A stretch of DNA of 64,000 nt from Treponema brennaborense DSM 12168 (GCF_000212415.1 NC_015500.1:1488001-1552000), one strand, 5' to 3'; shown: positions 7,661 through 16,550, counted from the stretch's first letter. Notes: generated by a model not told the origin, from the sequence alone. Numbers and translations are program-made.

Positions 7661-9199
7661 ATGGAAGAAAACGCGATTGAAATGATAGGCATTACGAAAA
7701 CTTTTCCCGGTGTCATTGCGAACGATAACGTAACGCTGTCCGTACGGGAAAACGAAGTACTGGCATTGCTGGGAGAAAACGGAGCCGGAAAATCGACGCT
7801 GATGTCGATTTTATTCGGTTCGTACGATCCTGATGCCGGTGTTATCAAAATTCGGGGAAATGAAGTCAAGATCAAGGATCCCAACGCCGCTTCAGCGCTC
7901 GGTATCGGCATGGTGCATCAGCATTTTAAACTGGTGCATAATTATACTGTTGCGGAAAACATCGTGCTCGGAATTGAACCTAAAAACCGCTTTGGTATGC
8001 TTGATCTTGCGGCGGCAGAAAAACGCGTCGCCGAATTGTCCGAACAATACGGGCTGAAAGTAAATCCCAAAGATAAAATCGAGGATATTACGGTCGGTAT
8101 GCAGCAGCGTGTCGAAATTCTGAAAACGCTGTACCGGAACGCGGACATTATTATTTTTGACGAACCGACTGCGGTATTGACTCCGCAGGAAATCGACGAA
8201 TTGATGGATATCATCCGGCGGCTCAAAGCCGAAGGCAAGACGATCATCCTCATTACGCATAAATTGAAAGAAATTAAAGCCGTTGCGGAACGCTGTACGG
8301 TTTTGCGGCGCGGAAAATACGTCGGTACCGTGCAGGTTTCGGACGTCAGCGAACACGAACTTGCCGAAATGATGGTCGGCCGCGCCGTTAAATTCGAGAT
8401 CGAAAAATCTCCGGCAAAAACGGGCGAAACGGTTCTTTCCATCCGAAACATTTCGGTAAAGAACACGCGCGGTCAGCTGGCCGTAAAAGATTTATCGCTC
8501 GACGTGCGCGCCGGTGAAGTCGTCGGCATCGCCGGCGTCGACGGAAACGGTCAGTCCGAACTGATATTCGGTATTACCGGCATGTCTCCGCTTGAAAGCG
8601 GTAAGATATTTCTGCACGGACAGGATATTTCCAATTATTCGATCCGCCGCCGCATCGAAGCCGGTATCGGCCATATTCCAGAGGACCGGCGCAAGCACGG
8701 TCTTGTTTCCGAGTTCACCGTGGCCGAAAACGTCGTGCTCAAAAATTATTATAAAGCGCCGTATACGACGCACGGCTGTCTGCTGAACGCGTCCGCAATG
8801 AATGAAAAAGCCGGCGAACTCATAGAATCGTTCGACATCCGCGCCGGCGAAGGCGCTTTGACCAAAGCCGGCAGCATGTCCGGCGGTAACCAGCAGAAGA
8901 TTATCATCGCACGGGAAATAGAATTGTCGCCGGACGTACTCGTGGTCGCGCAGCCGACCCGCGGACTCGACGTCGGCGCTATCGAATATATCCGCAAACG
9001 CATCATTGCCGAACGCGATAAGGGACGCGCCGTTCTGCTCATTTCATTCGAGCTCGACGAAATCATGAATTTATGCGACCGGATCGCGACCATCTCGAAA
9101 GGATCTATCGTCGGCGTGTTCAACGACGGTGAAGTTACCGAACGTGAAATCGGTATCATGATGGCCGGTTCAAAGAAGCAACAGGAGGAAACTGCGTGA
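7661..9199 (+). CDS. Nucleoside ABC transporter, duplicated ATP-binding protein
   Basis: The 512-residue product contains two nucleotide-binding domains in tandem, as in the ribose/nucleoside (RbsA/YufO/NupA) family. Domain 1 has Walker A LLGENGAGKSTLMSIL (about residues 38-53), Q-loop MVHQHFKLVHNYTVAENIVLG, a modified signature TVGMQQRVEILKTLYR, and Walker B IIIFDEPTAVLTP. Domain 2 has GIAGVDGNGQSELIFGITG, a degenerate Walker A as usual for this family, and signature MSGGNQQKIIIAREI. It then has LVVAQPTRGLDVGAIEYI, where the Walker B glutamate is replaced by glutamine. Only the first site is therefore likely to hydrolyse ATP well. It follows the BMP protein and precedes two permeases. An AAGGGGG lies 9 bases before the ATG. 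Confidence 0.92.
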   Translation: MEENAIEMIGITKTFPGVIANDNVTLSVRENEVLALLGENGAGKSTLMSILFGSYDPDAGVIKIRGNEVKIKDPNAASALGIGMVHQHFKLVHNYTVAENIVLGIEPKNRFGMLDLAAAEKRVAELSEQYGLKVNPKDKIEDITVGMQQRVEILKTLYRNADIIIFDEPTAVLTPQEIDELMDIIRRLKAEGKTIILITHKLKEIKAVAERCTVLRRGKYVGTVQVSDVSEHELAEMMVGRAVKFEIEKSPAKTGETVLSIRNISVKNTRGQLAVKDLSLDVRAGEVVGIAGVDGNGQSELIFGITGMSPLESGKIFLHGQDISNYSIRRRIEAGIGHIPEDRRKHGLVSEFTVAENVVLKNYYKAPYTTHGCLLNASAMNEKAGELIESFDIRAGEGALTKAGSMSGGNQQKIIIAREIELSPDVLVVAQPTRGLDVGAIEYIRKRIIAERDKGRAVLLISFELDEIMNLCDRIATISKGSIVGVFNDGEVTEREIGIMMAGSKKQQEETA

Positions 9200-10344
9200 T
9201 GAAATCTGCAAAAAAATTATCGGGTTCCGGCGGTTTATCGGGTCTGCTGCTCCGTTCAGACGGTGCCGTTTCGGTGCTCGTCGTACTGCTCGGCTTTTTG
9301 TGCGGAACCGTTTTGATTGCTGCCGTCGGCCGGAATCCGCTCAACATGTACAAGGCGATCCTGCAGTCGCTTACCGGCTATAATATCGACCGCAATATTT
9401 GGAATATCCGCTACGTCGGCGAATGGCTCAATTTATCCGTTCCGTACATTTTGTGCGGTCTGGCGATGGCGTTCGCCGCGCGCGCGGGCCTGTTCAATAT
9501 CGGCGGCGAGGGGCAGTATATCATGGGTCTCACCGTCGCTCAGGTCGTAGCGCTGCTCGGCCCGCAAATTCCGGTGCTGCATTGGGTGCTGGCGATTCTG
9601 CTCGCCGTCGCCGTCGGAGCGGTGTGGGGAGGAATCGTCGGTTTCCTGAAAGCCCGGTTTGAAGTCTCCGAAGTTGTCGCCACTATCATGCTCAATTATA
9701 TCGCGCTGTATCTGTCGCGAATCATCATCATGGCTATTCCCGGAACGAATACGTATAAAACGGTCAATTATCCGGCGACGGCTTCTATCCGCACCGGTTT
9801 TCTTGAATGGCTCACCAACGGTTCAACGCTGAATTTGGGCTTGTTTCTGGCTTTGGGCGCCGTCGTACTGTATTGGTTCCTGATGGAAAAAACAAACCTC
9901 GGATTCGGACTGCGCGCGACCGGTTTTAACAAGGATTCCGCCCGATACGGCGGTATTCCGGTCATTGCCAGCATCGTCATTTCCATGGCGGTAGCCGGTG
10001 CGTTCGCCGGTTTGGGCGGCGGCGTAGTCGCGCTCGGTTCTTTCCGATACGGCCGCGTGCTTTCGGGAATGGACAACTACGGGTTCACCGGTATCGCCGT
10101 CGCGCTCGTGGGAAACAATACGGCGGGCGGGACGCTGCTCGCCGGGTTGCTGTTCGGATTGCTTGCGGCAGCTCAGCCGCTGATGCAGTCCAAACAGATT
10201 CCCAAAGAAATAACCTTTATCATTCAAGGACTGATCGTCGTGTTTATCGCGGTACGGGCCGGTTTACGGTTATATCTGCAGTGGCGGATGAAAAAAGCGT
10301 TGGAAAAAGAAGCTTTGTCGGCTTCTTCGGCACAGGAGGCGTAA
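9199..10344 (+). CDS. Nucleoside ABC transporter permease 1
   Basis: This BPD_transp_2 family inner-membrane permease has about 380 residues and eight or more hydrophobic segments. Family landmarks are PYILCGLAMAFAARAGLFNIGGEGQYIMG (the GLFNIGxEGQ segment, about residues 95-120), VVATIMLNYIALYL, and the late GFTGIAVALVGNN region. It resembles YufP/NupB. The ATG at 9199 overlaps the ATPase stop codon (TGATG) and has AGGAGG upstream. A GTG at 9196 is an equally good alternative. The arginine/lysine-rich C-terminal tail (RLYLQWRMKKALEKEA) is cytoplasmic. It pairs with the second permease downstream to form the heterodimeric pore. Confidence 0.9.
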   Translation: MKSAKKLSGSGGLSGLLLRSDGAVSVLVVLLGFLCGTVLIAAVGRNPLNMYKAILQSLTGYNIDRNIWNIRYVGEWLNLSVPYILCGLAMAFAARAGLFNIGGEGQYIMGLTVAQVVALLGPQIPVLHWVLAILLAVAVGAVWGGIVGFLKARFEVSEVVATIMLNYIALYLSRIIIMAIPGTNTYKTVNYPATASIRTGFLEWLTNGSTLNLGLFLALGAVVLYWFLMEKTNLGFGLRATGFNKDSARYGGIPVIASIVISMAVAGAFAGLGGGVVALGSFRYGRVLSGMDNYGFTGIAVALVGNNTAGGTLLAGLLFGLLAAAQPLMQSKQIPKEITFIIQGLIVVFIAVRAGLRLYLQWRMKKALEKEALSASSAQEA

Positions 10345-10345
10345 A

Positions 10346-11251
10346 ATGAATACTATATGGGGAATGTTACCTTCTGTTTTGATGATCGTTTCACCGATTC
10401 TGATTACGGCTGCCGGCGGAATGATCTGCGAACGCTCGGGCGTCGTAAACATCGCGCTTGAAGGCTTGATGAGCATCGGCGCTTTTTCCGCCGCGGCCGC
10501 CCACGTTCTTATGGAAGGATCCGTGCCCGGTTCAATCTGGATCGCACTGTTTTTGGGCGGATTTTTCGGTATGCTGGTGTCACTGATTCACGCGTTTGCC
10601 GCCATTTCACTGAATGCGGATCAAACCGTTTCCGGTACCGGTATAAACCTGCTCGCCAACGGCGTTACGATATTCGCCGCGCAGATATTGTTTTCCATGG
10701 ACCGGACGAAACCGTTTCAGAACGGCATGATGCCCGGTGCGTTCGGTATCTACCCGACGGCGCTTATTGCGCTCGCCGTAATTCTCATCGTGTGGTTTAT
10801 CCTGTATAAACTGCCGTTCGGACTGCGGCTTCGTGCGTGCGGAGAAAATCCCGGCGCGGCAGCCTCGGTCGGCATCAAAGTGAAGCGCATCCGCTATATC
10901 GCCGTGCTTGCGTCGGGCTTTCTTGCAGGACTCGCCGGCGGCTGCCTGGTGTTTACGCAAACCATTCAGTACACGGCGAATACGATCAACGGTGCGGGTT
11001 TTATCGCCTTGGCGGCTGTTTCGTTCGGTCGCTGGCGGCCGGCCGGTATTACGGGTTCGTCGCTGCTGTTCGGCGCTGCCGTCGCGTTTTCCATCTACGT
11101 GGTCAATATTCCGTTTCTGCGGAATATGTTTCCGTCAGAGTTTTTCAGTCTGCTGCCGTACGTGATCACGCTGCTGGCGCTCGTGGTGTTCAGCGGCAAG
11201 AATTACGCGCCGGTCGCGTCCGGCAAACCGTATGAAAAGGCGGGCAGCTGA
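10346..11251 (+). CDS. Nucleoside ABC transporter permease 2
   Basis: This is the second BPD_transp_2 permease, 301 residues, resembling YufQ/NupC. Landmarks are LITAAGGMICERSGVVNIALEGLM (the SGVVNIALEG motif at residues 30-42), SGTGINLLANG near residue 95, and GFIALAAVSFGRWRPAG near residue 220. Those are shared by the paired permeases of BMP-dependent nucleoside importers. AGGAGG precedes the ATG by 6 bases and the gene begins one base after the previous stop. The four genes from 6436 to 11251 thus make a complete importer: binding protein, fused ATPase, two permeases. Confidence 0.9.
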   Translation: MNTIWGMLPSVLMIVSPILITAAGGMICERSGVVNIALEGLMSIGAFSAAAAHVLMEGSVPGSIWIALFLGGFFGMLVSLIHAFAAISLNADQTVSGTGINLLANGVTIFAAQILFSMDRTKPFQNGMMPGAFGIYPTALIALAVILIVWFILYKLPFGLRLRACGENPGAAASVGIKVKRIRYIAVLASGFLAGLAGGCLVFTQTIQYTANTINGAGFIALAAVSFGRWRPAGITGSSLLFGAAVAFSIYVVNIPFLRNMFPSEFFSLLPYVITLLALVVFSGKNYAPVASGKPYEKAGS

Positions 11252-11292
11252 TTCCGTTCCCAATAAAAAGCGGCGTTTTGTCATCTTTTCGT

Positions 11293-11321
11293 TTGACAGC
11301 ACGCCGGTTATGGGGTACAAT
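11293..11321 (+). promoter_or_regulatory. Near-consensus promoter of the MsmK-like ATPase
   Basis: TTGACA (11293-11298), 17 bp, TACAAT (11316-11321). This is one of the strongest promoters in the window. It gives a leader of about 28 bases before the start codon at 11356. Confidence 0.85.
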
Positions 11322-11355
11322 TAAAACATAAAATAATTCTAAGGAGGCCACTTAC

Positions 11356-12468
11356 ATGGCTAAAGTAGAACTGAAAGGAATCGGTAAAGTATACGACGGT
11401 TCCGTTCGCGCAGTTGATAACGCGAACATCACGATCGACGATCAGGAATTCGTCGTATTCGTCGGTCCCTCCGGTTGCGGTAAATCCACAACCCTTCGTA
11501 TGGTTGCCGGTCTTGAAGACATTTCGGAAGGCGAGCTGTATATCGACGGCGAGCTGATGAACGACGTTCCCCCGAAAGACCGCAATATCGCGATGGTATT
11601 CCAGAACTACGCGTTGTATCCGCATATGACGGTATACGATAACATGGCGTTCGGTCTGAAAATCCGCAAGACGGACAAAGCCGAAATTGAACGCCGCGTT
11701 AACGAAGCAGCTCGTATCCTCGATATCGAAAAACTGCTCGACCGCAAACCCAAGGCATTGTCCGGCGGTCAGCGCCAGCGTGTCGCCGTCGGTCGCGCTA
11801 TCGTCCGTAATCCGAAAGTATTCCTTTTCGACGAACCGCTGTCAAACTTGGACGCAAAACTCCGCGTTCAGATGCGTGCTGAAATCTCCGATCTTCATCA
11901 TCGCCTGAAGGCAACCATGATTTACGTTACCCACGATCAGGTTGAAGCTTTGACGATGGGCGACAAGATCGTCGTTATGAAAGACGGTAAAGTACAGCAG
12001 ATTGGTTCTCCGTTGTATTTGTATAATCATCCGATCAATAAATTCGTTGCCGGATTCATCGGTTCACCGCCCATGAACTTCGTTACGACGAAAATCGTTG
12101 AAAAAGGCGGCCAGATTCTTGCCGATGAAGGTTCGTTTGAAGTAACTCCGACTGCGGAACAGGCTCAGACGCTGAAAAACTATATCGGTAAGGAAGTATT
12201 CTTCGGTATCCGTCCTGAAGATATGCAGTATACCAAAAATCCCGCGCCGTCGAACAATATGCAGATGAAAGTTTCCATCATTGAACCGTTGGGAGCTGAA
12301 ACTCACCTGTATTTGACGACGAAAACGCAGCAGGTTATCGCACGTACGGAACCCGATAATTCGTTCCGCATCGGAGATACGGCGAACTTCATTCCCAATA
12401 TGGAAAAAGCCAAATTCTTTGATAAAGAAACCGAATTGAATATTTGCGAAGATGTAAAAACCGAATAG
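11356..12468 (+). CDS. Sugar ABC transporter ATPase, MsmK/UgpC/MalK type
   Basis: The 370-residue product is a single-domain ABC ATPase of the carbohydrate-importer group with a regulatory C-terminal beta domain. Visible motifs are Walker A GPSGCGKSTTLRMVAGLE (residues 35-52), Q-loop MVFQNYALYPHMTVYDNMAF, signature LSGGQRQRVAVGRAI, Walker B VFLFDEPLSNLDAKLR and H-loop YVTHDQVEALTMGDKIVVM. GSPPMNFV and GIRPEDMQY follow, both typical of MalK/MsmK TOBE domains. No permease or binding protein is adjacent. It has its own strong promoter and a strong terminator, so it is monocistronic. By analogy to MsmK it may serve several sugar permeases encoded elsewhere. AAGGAGG precedes the ATG. Confidence 0.92.
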   Translation: MAKVELKGIGKVYDGSVRAVDNANITIDDQEFVVFVGPSGCGKSTTLRMVAGLEDISEGELYIDGELMNDVPPKDRNIAMVFQNYALYPHMTVYDNMAFGLKIRKTDKAEIERRVNEAARILDIEKLLDRKPKALSGGQRQRVAVGRAIVRNPKVFLFDEPLSNLDAKLRVQMRAEISDLHHRLKATMIYVTHDQVEALTMGDKIVVMKDGKVQQIGSPLYLYNHPINKFVAGFIGSPPMNFVTTKIVEKGGQILADEGSFEVTPTAEQAQTLKNYIGKEVFFGIRPEDMQYTKNPAPSNNMQMKVSIIEPLGAETHLYLTTKTQQVIARTEPDNSFRIGDTANFIPNMEKAKFFDKETELNICEDVKTE

Positions 12469-12484
12469 GTTTTCATCCTTGTGT

Positions 12485-12516
12485 AAAAAAGCTGCCTTTC
12501 CGGGCAGCTTTTTTTA
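12485..12516 (+). terminator. Intrinsic terminator of the MsmK-like gene
   Basis: AAAAAAGCTGCC pairs with GGCAGCTTTTTT across a 6-base loop. The T-run on the plus strand ends just after 12510. Confidence 0.9.
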
Positions 12517-12545
12517 TGTCCATCGGGCGTTGTACTCCATCCGGA

Positions 12546-12587
12546 TAAAAAAGCCCCCAAAGCGGATGCGTATCCGTTTTGGGGGGC
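12546..12587 (-). terminator. Intrinsic terminator of the RNB gene
   Basis: Read on the minus strand, GCCCCCCAAAA.CGGAT loops back to ATCCG.CTTTGGGGGC and is followed by six T residues. It lies 22 bases beyond the RNase stop codon and faces the plus-strand terminator at 12485-12516. Confidence 0.85.
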
Positions 12588-12608
12588 AAGACTCGCCGTG
12601 GGTTTTGA

Positions 12609-14528
12609 CTATACGGCGGTGAACGTAACGAGCAAATCGGGAATAGAGATGTTTCCGGCGCGCACGGTAAGCGTGTCGTTCAGTTGTACCGGCCGGGACG
12701 GATTCAGTACGGTTTCCTGTCCGAGTTCGGGAATAAGACAGACTGCCTGTTTGCCTTTCAGTTCTACGACGACGGCTTGTCCCGTCCATTCGGGATTACG
12801 GCTCAAGTACACGAGCGTCCAGTGCAGATTACTTTTGCGCTCCGCTTTTACGGCGGTGCTTGCCGCCGCGTCGCCTGCCGCTATCCGTTCAAGCAATTCG
12901 TCTTTGCCCAGCAGGTCTTTTTTACCGATAAAGGCGCGCAGCTGCTGATGTGCCACCAAATCTCCGTATCGGCGCAGCGGGCTCGTTACCTGACTGTACA
13001 TGCCGAGTCCGAGTCCCGCGTGCTGGAGAGGCGTTATGCCGATGCTGCGGCTTCTCATGCAGCGGCGCAGGCGGTATTGACCGGCAAGACCTTCCGGCAG
13101 ATCTTTGGGAATATCGGGACGTTCCTGACTGACGTACGGAAAGGGAATTGCGTGTTTGAACGCAAACCGCGCGGCGGCTTCACCGGCGAGCAGCATGAAC
13201 TCCCGTACGACGGCTGACGCTTGCGTTTGCATTACCGGTGTGATCGAAACGTCGCCGCCGGCTGCCGCAATATGTACTTCAGGCAGTGAAATGGATACCG
13301 CTCCGGCTTTTATACGGCGTTCTTCGTTCCGCTTCGCTATCGCATAAAGCGGGGCGAGTTCCGGCGTTTCTTTTTTTCCATCGGCTTGAACGTACGTGAG
13401 CCGTTCAACTTTTACGATCGTTTTCAGTATATCGCAGTCGGCTACGGCGCCGGTTTCATCGAGCAAAATTTTGAACGAAAGCGCGCGCGATTCGGGTGCC
13501 AGTCCGAGTGCGTAATCTTCCAACGATTCTTCCGCCAGCATACGGGCGGCGCCTTCGGGAATGTAGAGCGTCGTTCCGCGGTTCCGTGCGGCCGTATCTA
13601 TCGTAGAATCAGGTGCCACGATAGACGCGGGATCGGCAACGTGCACCCAAACGTGCGTTCCGTCGAACGCGATCGCGTCGTCGGGATCGGTACTCCAGGC
13701 GTTGTCGATTGCATACGAAACGCCGGAAACCGTTACGCGATCTTCCTGCGGCGGATGCGCAAGATGTTCCGCCGCAGACTGCATGGAAAGTCCCCAGCGC
13801 GACGGATAGGGATTCCGTTCCGCAGTCCAAATACCGGTGTCGAGCAGCAGCTTATGCGCTTTTTCGGGCGTTTCGGAAAAACCCGCTTCTTTCAGCGTAC
13901 GGGATTTATCGGTTTTTCCGAGTGCGAGTGCTTCCACGTCCTGCATGAGCTGTGCGTCGTCCGGAAGCTGCAGTTTCCGCTGTTTCAGACGGGCAATGAA
14001 CGCAGCGCGAATTTCCTGTTCCCTGTTTTTCGTATTCTGTTTTTCGGTTATGGCTTGCATTTCGGCGGCGGTTCGGAGCGTAAACGAAAAATCACCGCTT
14101 CCCGGAACGCTTGCGTCGGCAAAAAAAGGTTCCGTTTTCAGCGCGAGATACAAACTCCACACGTCGGACGCCTGCTGCGTTCCGGTCAGTGCGGCGATAT
14201 CTGAAAAGGACACCGCCGCCTCAGCAGTTTCCGGATCGGATGCGAGCAGTTCGTACACGTCAGAAAGCTGCGCTTTTACGGAAGCGGAAATATCGGGAGG
14301 AGTCCGGCCGGCTTGCGCCAACATGGCGGGCAGATCTGTTTTCAAGGCGGATACGTTTCCGGGGAACGGCGTGATGTCCTTTTCACGGACTTTTTGCTGT
14401 GCAAACGAGGCGGACTTTCCGCCGACCGTCGGCAGCGCGGTACAATATTCTATAGTGTATTTTTCACCGGTTTCGATGATAACGGCCGGCTGTGTCTTAT
14501 ATAAAACGAGCGAATTTTTCTGCAACAT
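12609..14528 (-). CDS. RNB-domain exoribonuclease (RNase II family)
   Basis: A 3'-5' exoribonuclease of the RNase II/R family, 639 residues. The N-terminal third has no recognisable cold-shock domain motifs. The catalytic RNB domain starts near residue 265 with VSYAIDNAWSTDPDDAIAFDG. Its DPDDAIAF block (residues 281-288) supplies the metal-binding aspartates. It continues with VWVHVADPAS, GTTLYIPEGAARMLAEE, and near the end SPLRRYGDLVAHQQL, another family hallmark. It is shorter than typical RNase R. The exported start GTG 14534 is possible. I prefer ATG 14528 because a promoter ends 6 bases upstream and no ribosome site exists, which predicts a leaderless message. It lies 109 bases downstream of the beta-lactamase-like gene on the same strand. 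Confidence 0.88.
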   Translation of the reverse strand: MLQKNSLVLYKTQPAVIIETGEKYTIEYCTALPTVGGKSASFAQQKVREKDITPFPGNVSALKTDLPAMLAQAGRTPPDISASVKAQLSDVYELLASDPETAEAAVSFSDIAALTGTQQASDVWSLYLALKTEPFFADASVPGSGDFSFTLRTAAEMQAITEKQNTKNREQEIRAAFIARLKQRKLQLPDDAQLMQDVEALALGKTDKSRTLKEAGFSETPEKAHKLLLDTGIWTAERNPYPSRWGLSMQSAAEHLAHPPQEDRVTVSGVSYAIDNAWSTDPDDAIAFDGTHVWVHVADPASIVAPDSTIDTAARNRGTTLYIPEGAARMLAEESLEDYALGLAPESRALSFKILLDETGAVADCDILKTIVKVERLTYVQADGKKETPELAPLYAIAKRNEERRIKAGAVSISLPEVHIAAAGGDVSITPVMQTQASAVVREFMLLAGEAAARFAFKHAIPFPYVSQERPDIPKDLPEGLAGQYRLRRCMRSRSIGITPLQHAGLGLGMYSQVTSPLRRYGDLVAHQQLRAFIGKKDLLGKDELLERIAAGDAAASTAVKAERKSNLHWTLVYLSRNPEWTGQAVVVELKGKQAVCLIPELGQETVLNPSRPVQLNDTLTVRAGNISIPDLLVTFTAV

Positions 14529-14534
14529 GCGCAC

Positions 14535-14563
14535 AGTATAACTGAAAGCGGTGTGCGTAACAA
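14535..14563 (-). promoter_or_regulatory. Promoter abutting the RNB start codon (leaderless)
   Basis: On the minus strand TTGTTA (14563-14558), 17 bp, TATACT (14540-14535), then six bases and the ATG at 14528. The expected start of transcription coincides with the start codon. Confidence 0.75.
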
Positions 14564-14637
14564 GGGGAGCAATGTTCCGGATCCGGCCGCGTGCTACCGT
14601 CGTTTCAGTTATACGTCGTCCGTTTGTTTTTGTTCGC

Positions 14638-16206
14638 TCAATACAGATTCGCCGCGCGCGCTACCAGCGTTTCCAGCAGTTTTCTCATGTTTTGGATTAC
14701 CGGATTGTCTTGCAGCCCGTAACGCGCAGCCGATTCGTGTATCCTCGGAGCCGCCGCCCACACGCTGCCCGCTGCGTCTTGCCATACGGCGATGCGCAAT
14801 GGTAACTCTACTGCGATAGACGGATTCAGCTGCATCAGCTTGGTTCCGACCGACGGTGCGCCGAATACGACGACGACGCTCGGCGGCAGCAACATATCTA
14901 CCGATTTCGCATTTGCACCGTGATCGAACTTCGCAAATACCGGTATTTTTCGTTTTACAAGTTCCGATTCCAATCGTGAAACCGTTTCGGCTACGCTGAA
15001 AATACTTTCCTGTGCATACAGAAATTCCTCGTTCATGCCGGAACCCATGCCTGAGCCGAATGCGGAAGCTATCCGCCGTGCCAGATTCGTAAAATCGATA
15101 TGATCCTTGTTGGACATCAGCGTTACGCACACCAATTCACTTGAATCGGTAAAACGGCTTAAAAACGCCGAATAGCCGGGTACGGTGCCTTTGATATCCA
15201 TCAAACCCTTATGGTGCATGAATTGCCATCCTGCCATTGCCGGAACCGTTTTTCCGTTTGCAAGCCGCGTCGGCTGATAGATCATCTGTCGATGTTCCGG
15301 CTCACGGATCAGAATGCTGCCGGCCAACGCGATATCCCACGTACTGATATCTTCCGCCGACGCCCATATATCTGCAAAACCTTTGAACATGCCGGAGCGC
15401 AGCGGGTAACTTTGCGTGATTCCTTCCGCGGAAGCCGTCGTCCCGGCGGCCGGTTCCGCCGGATCTATGTACGGAATTTCCTTGGTAAACAGAACGTGTT
15501 TGTCTTGCCGAGCAGATATCGCTTCGTTTCTGAGTTTTGAAAAATCTTCCTGAAATAGAGTCCGTTTTAATCCGAGAAAATCAATCTGATTTGCCGTAAC
15601 GAATTGCCGGTATTTTTGGCCGCTCGCTTTTTCTATGATCTGTGCCAATAACAGAAAATTGGTGGCACTTTGCGCTACGTCGGTTCCGGTTTTAAATAGC
15701 GGCGGCTCGGTAGCAGCCAATGCTATCAATTGTTCCGGTTGGTAGTCTTTTTCCAATGAAAATTTCACGTTACGGCGGTAATCGGGAATACCCGAAGCGT
15801 GCTGCATCAGTTCAAATACGGTCGTATTTTGCCACTCTTTCGGCAATTCGGGCAGATAGCGGGAAATAGGTGAGTGCAGATCCAGTTTCCCCCGTTCAAA
15901 AAGCTGCATCGCGGCAACTGCGGTGAATCCTTGTGAAACGGGACCCGCTGCCCAAATCGTTTTTGCGGAAGCCAATCGTCCGGTTGCTGCGTCTGCGACA
16001 CCGTACCCGACTATTCGGGGAATATAGGGAGCCTGCACGATTGCCAGAGTGAGTCCGGGGATCCGTTCGGCTTCCATAAATTCATAAATCATCTGATCGA
16101 TTGATTTCGACTGATATTCAACCCTAAAACTGCCGCGTCCCGATTCAGGCAATGAAACCTGTTTTGTCGCGGGAATCATAGTAACCGCGTTTTTCATTTC
16201 CGCCAT
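14638..16206 (-). CDS. Beta-lactamase-fold pseudoenzyme fused to DUF302
   Basis: The 522-residue product has no signal peptide. Residues about 33-380 follow the class C beta-lactamase/serine hydrolase family (YEFMEAERIPGLTLAIVQ, then FTAVAAMQLFERGKLDL, then FELMQHASGIPDY). The catalytic S-x-x-K, expected in the segment AAGPVSQGFTA, reads P89-V-S-Q92. The Y-x-N triad reads Q179-S-A181. No K-T-G/H-x-G is found at the GTVPGYSAF position. It should be inactive as a serine hydrolase. Residues about 398-500 match DUF302: TVSRLESELVKRKIPVFAKF, DHGANA, VVVFGAPSVGTKLMQ and LPLRIAVWQDAAGSVW. Start ATG 16206 has AGGAG 8 bases before it. Function is unknown. The fusion points to a cytoplasmic sensor or binding protein. 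DUF302 structures are known but their role is not settled. Confidence 0.8.
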   Translation of the reverse strand: MAEMKNAVTMIPATKQVSLPESGRGSFRVEYQSKSIDQMIYEFMEAERIPGLTLAIVQAPYIPRIVGYGVADAATGRLASAKTIWAAGPVSQGFTAVAAMQLFERGKLDLHSPISRYLPELPKEWQNTTVFELMQHASGIPDYRRNVKFSLEKDYQPEQLIALAATEPPLFKTGTDVAQSATNFLLLAQIIEKASGQKYRQFVTANQIDFLGLKRTLFQEDFSKLRNEAISARQDKHVLFTKEIPYIDPAEPAAGTTASAEGITQSYPLRSGMFKGFADIWASAEDISTWDIALAGSILIREPEHRQMIYQPTRLANGKTVPAMAGWQFMHHKGLMDIKGTVPGYSAFLSRFTDSSELVCVTLMSNKDHIDFTNLARRIASAFGSGMGSGMNEEFLYAQESIFSVAETVSRLESELVKRKIPVFAKFDHGANAKSVDMLLPPSVVVVFGAPSVGTKLMQLNPSIAVELPLRIAVWQDAAGSVWAAAPRIHESAARYGLQDNPVIQNMRKLLETLVARAANLY

Positions 16207-16244
16207 GGTAGATCTCCTCTTTCCGATTGATGGACTCTGATTTC

Positions 16245-16273
16245 AGTATAATGGAAAAAGGATTCATTCTCAA
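16245..16273 (-). promoter_or_regulatory. Promoter of the beta-lactamase-fold/DUF302 gene
   Basis: On the minus strand TTGAGA (16273-16268), 17 bp, TATACT (16250-16245). This is about 40 bases before the start codon and gives an ordinary leader with a ribosome site. Confidence 0.75.
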
Positions 16274-16364
16274 ATTTTTACGGAAAAAGTGCGGTAAACT
16301 TACCTGTTTGCGTTTATACGAATGGCAGCGGCGAGGCTCTGAGTAAAAAACGAATGAACGGTTA

Positions 16365-16436
16365 CGGTCCCTACGGGAATCGAACCCGTCTTTAAAGATT
16401 GAGAATCTTTTGTCCTAACCGATAGACGAAGGGACC
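16365..16436 (-). tRNA. tRNA-Glu (CTC)
   Basis: On the minus strand GGTCCCT and AGGGACC form a perfect 7-bp acceptor stem. The D arm is GTCT-ATCGGTTA-GGAC and the anticodon arm AAAGA-TTCTCAA-TCTTT gives anticodon CTC. The T arm is ACGGG-TTCGATT-CCCGT. Discriminator G, and CCA is not encoded. It is 72 bases long. Confidence 0.97.
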
Positions 16437-16474
16437 TTACTAAACATACATAAAAATTGCCGCTTTTTGTCGTG

Positions 16475-16507
16475 GTTTACGGCAGTCTTACACAGCTGCC
16501 CGTAAAC
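16475..16507 (-). other. Hairpin between the two tRNA genes
   Basis: GTTTACGGCAG pairs with CTGC-CCGTAAAC with one bulged base. It lies between tRNA-Glu and the terminator downstream of tRNA-Gln. It could be a processing structure or a chance repeat; nothing more can be said. Confidence 0.4.
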
Positions 16508-16508
16508 T

Positions 16509-16548
16509 AAAAAGCTGATTCAAAGGCATTGCCTGAATCAGCTTTTTT
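16509..16548 (-). terminator. Bidirectional-looking terminator after tRNA-Gln
   Basis: AAAAAGCTGATTCA and TGAATCAGCTTTTTT form a 12-bp or longer perfect stem with an 11-base loop. Both strands end in a T-run. It lies 2 bases beyond the tRNA-Gln 3' end on the minus strand, so tRNA-Gln is probably transcribed alone. Confidence 0.85.
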
Positions 16549-16550
16549 CG

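Noticed and set aside
16475-16507. Separate small RNA between the tRNA genes
   Set aside because: Only a single short hairpin is present and no independent promoter was found.
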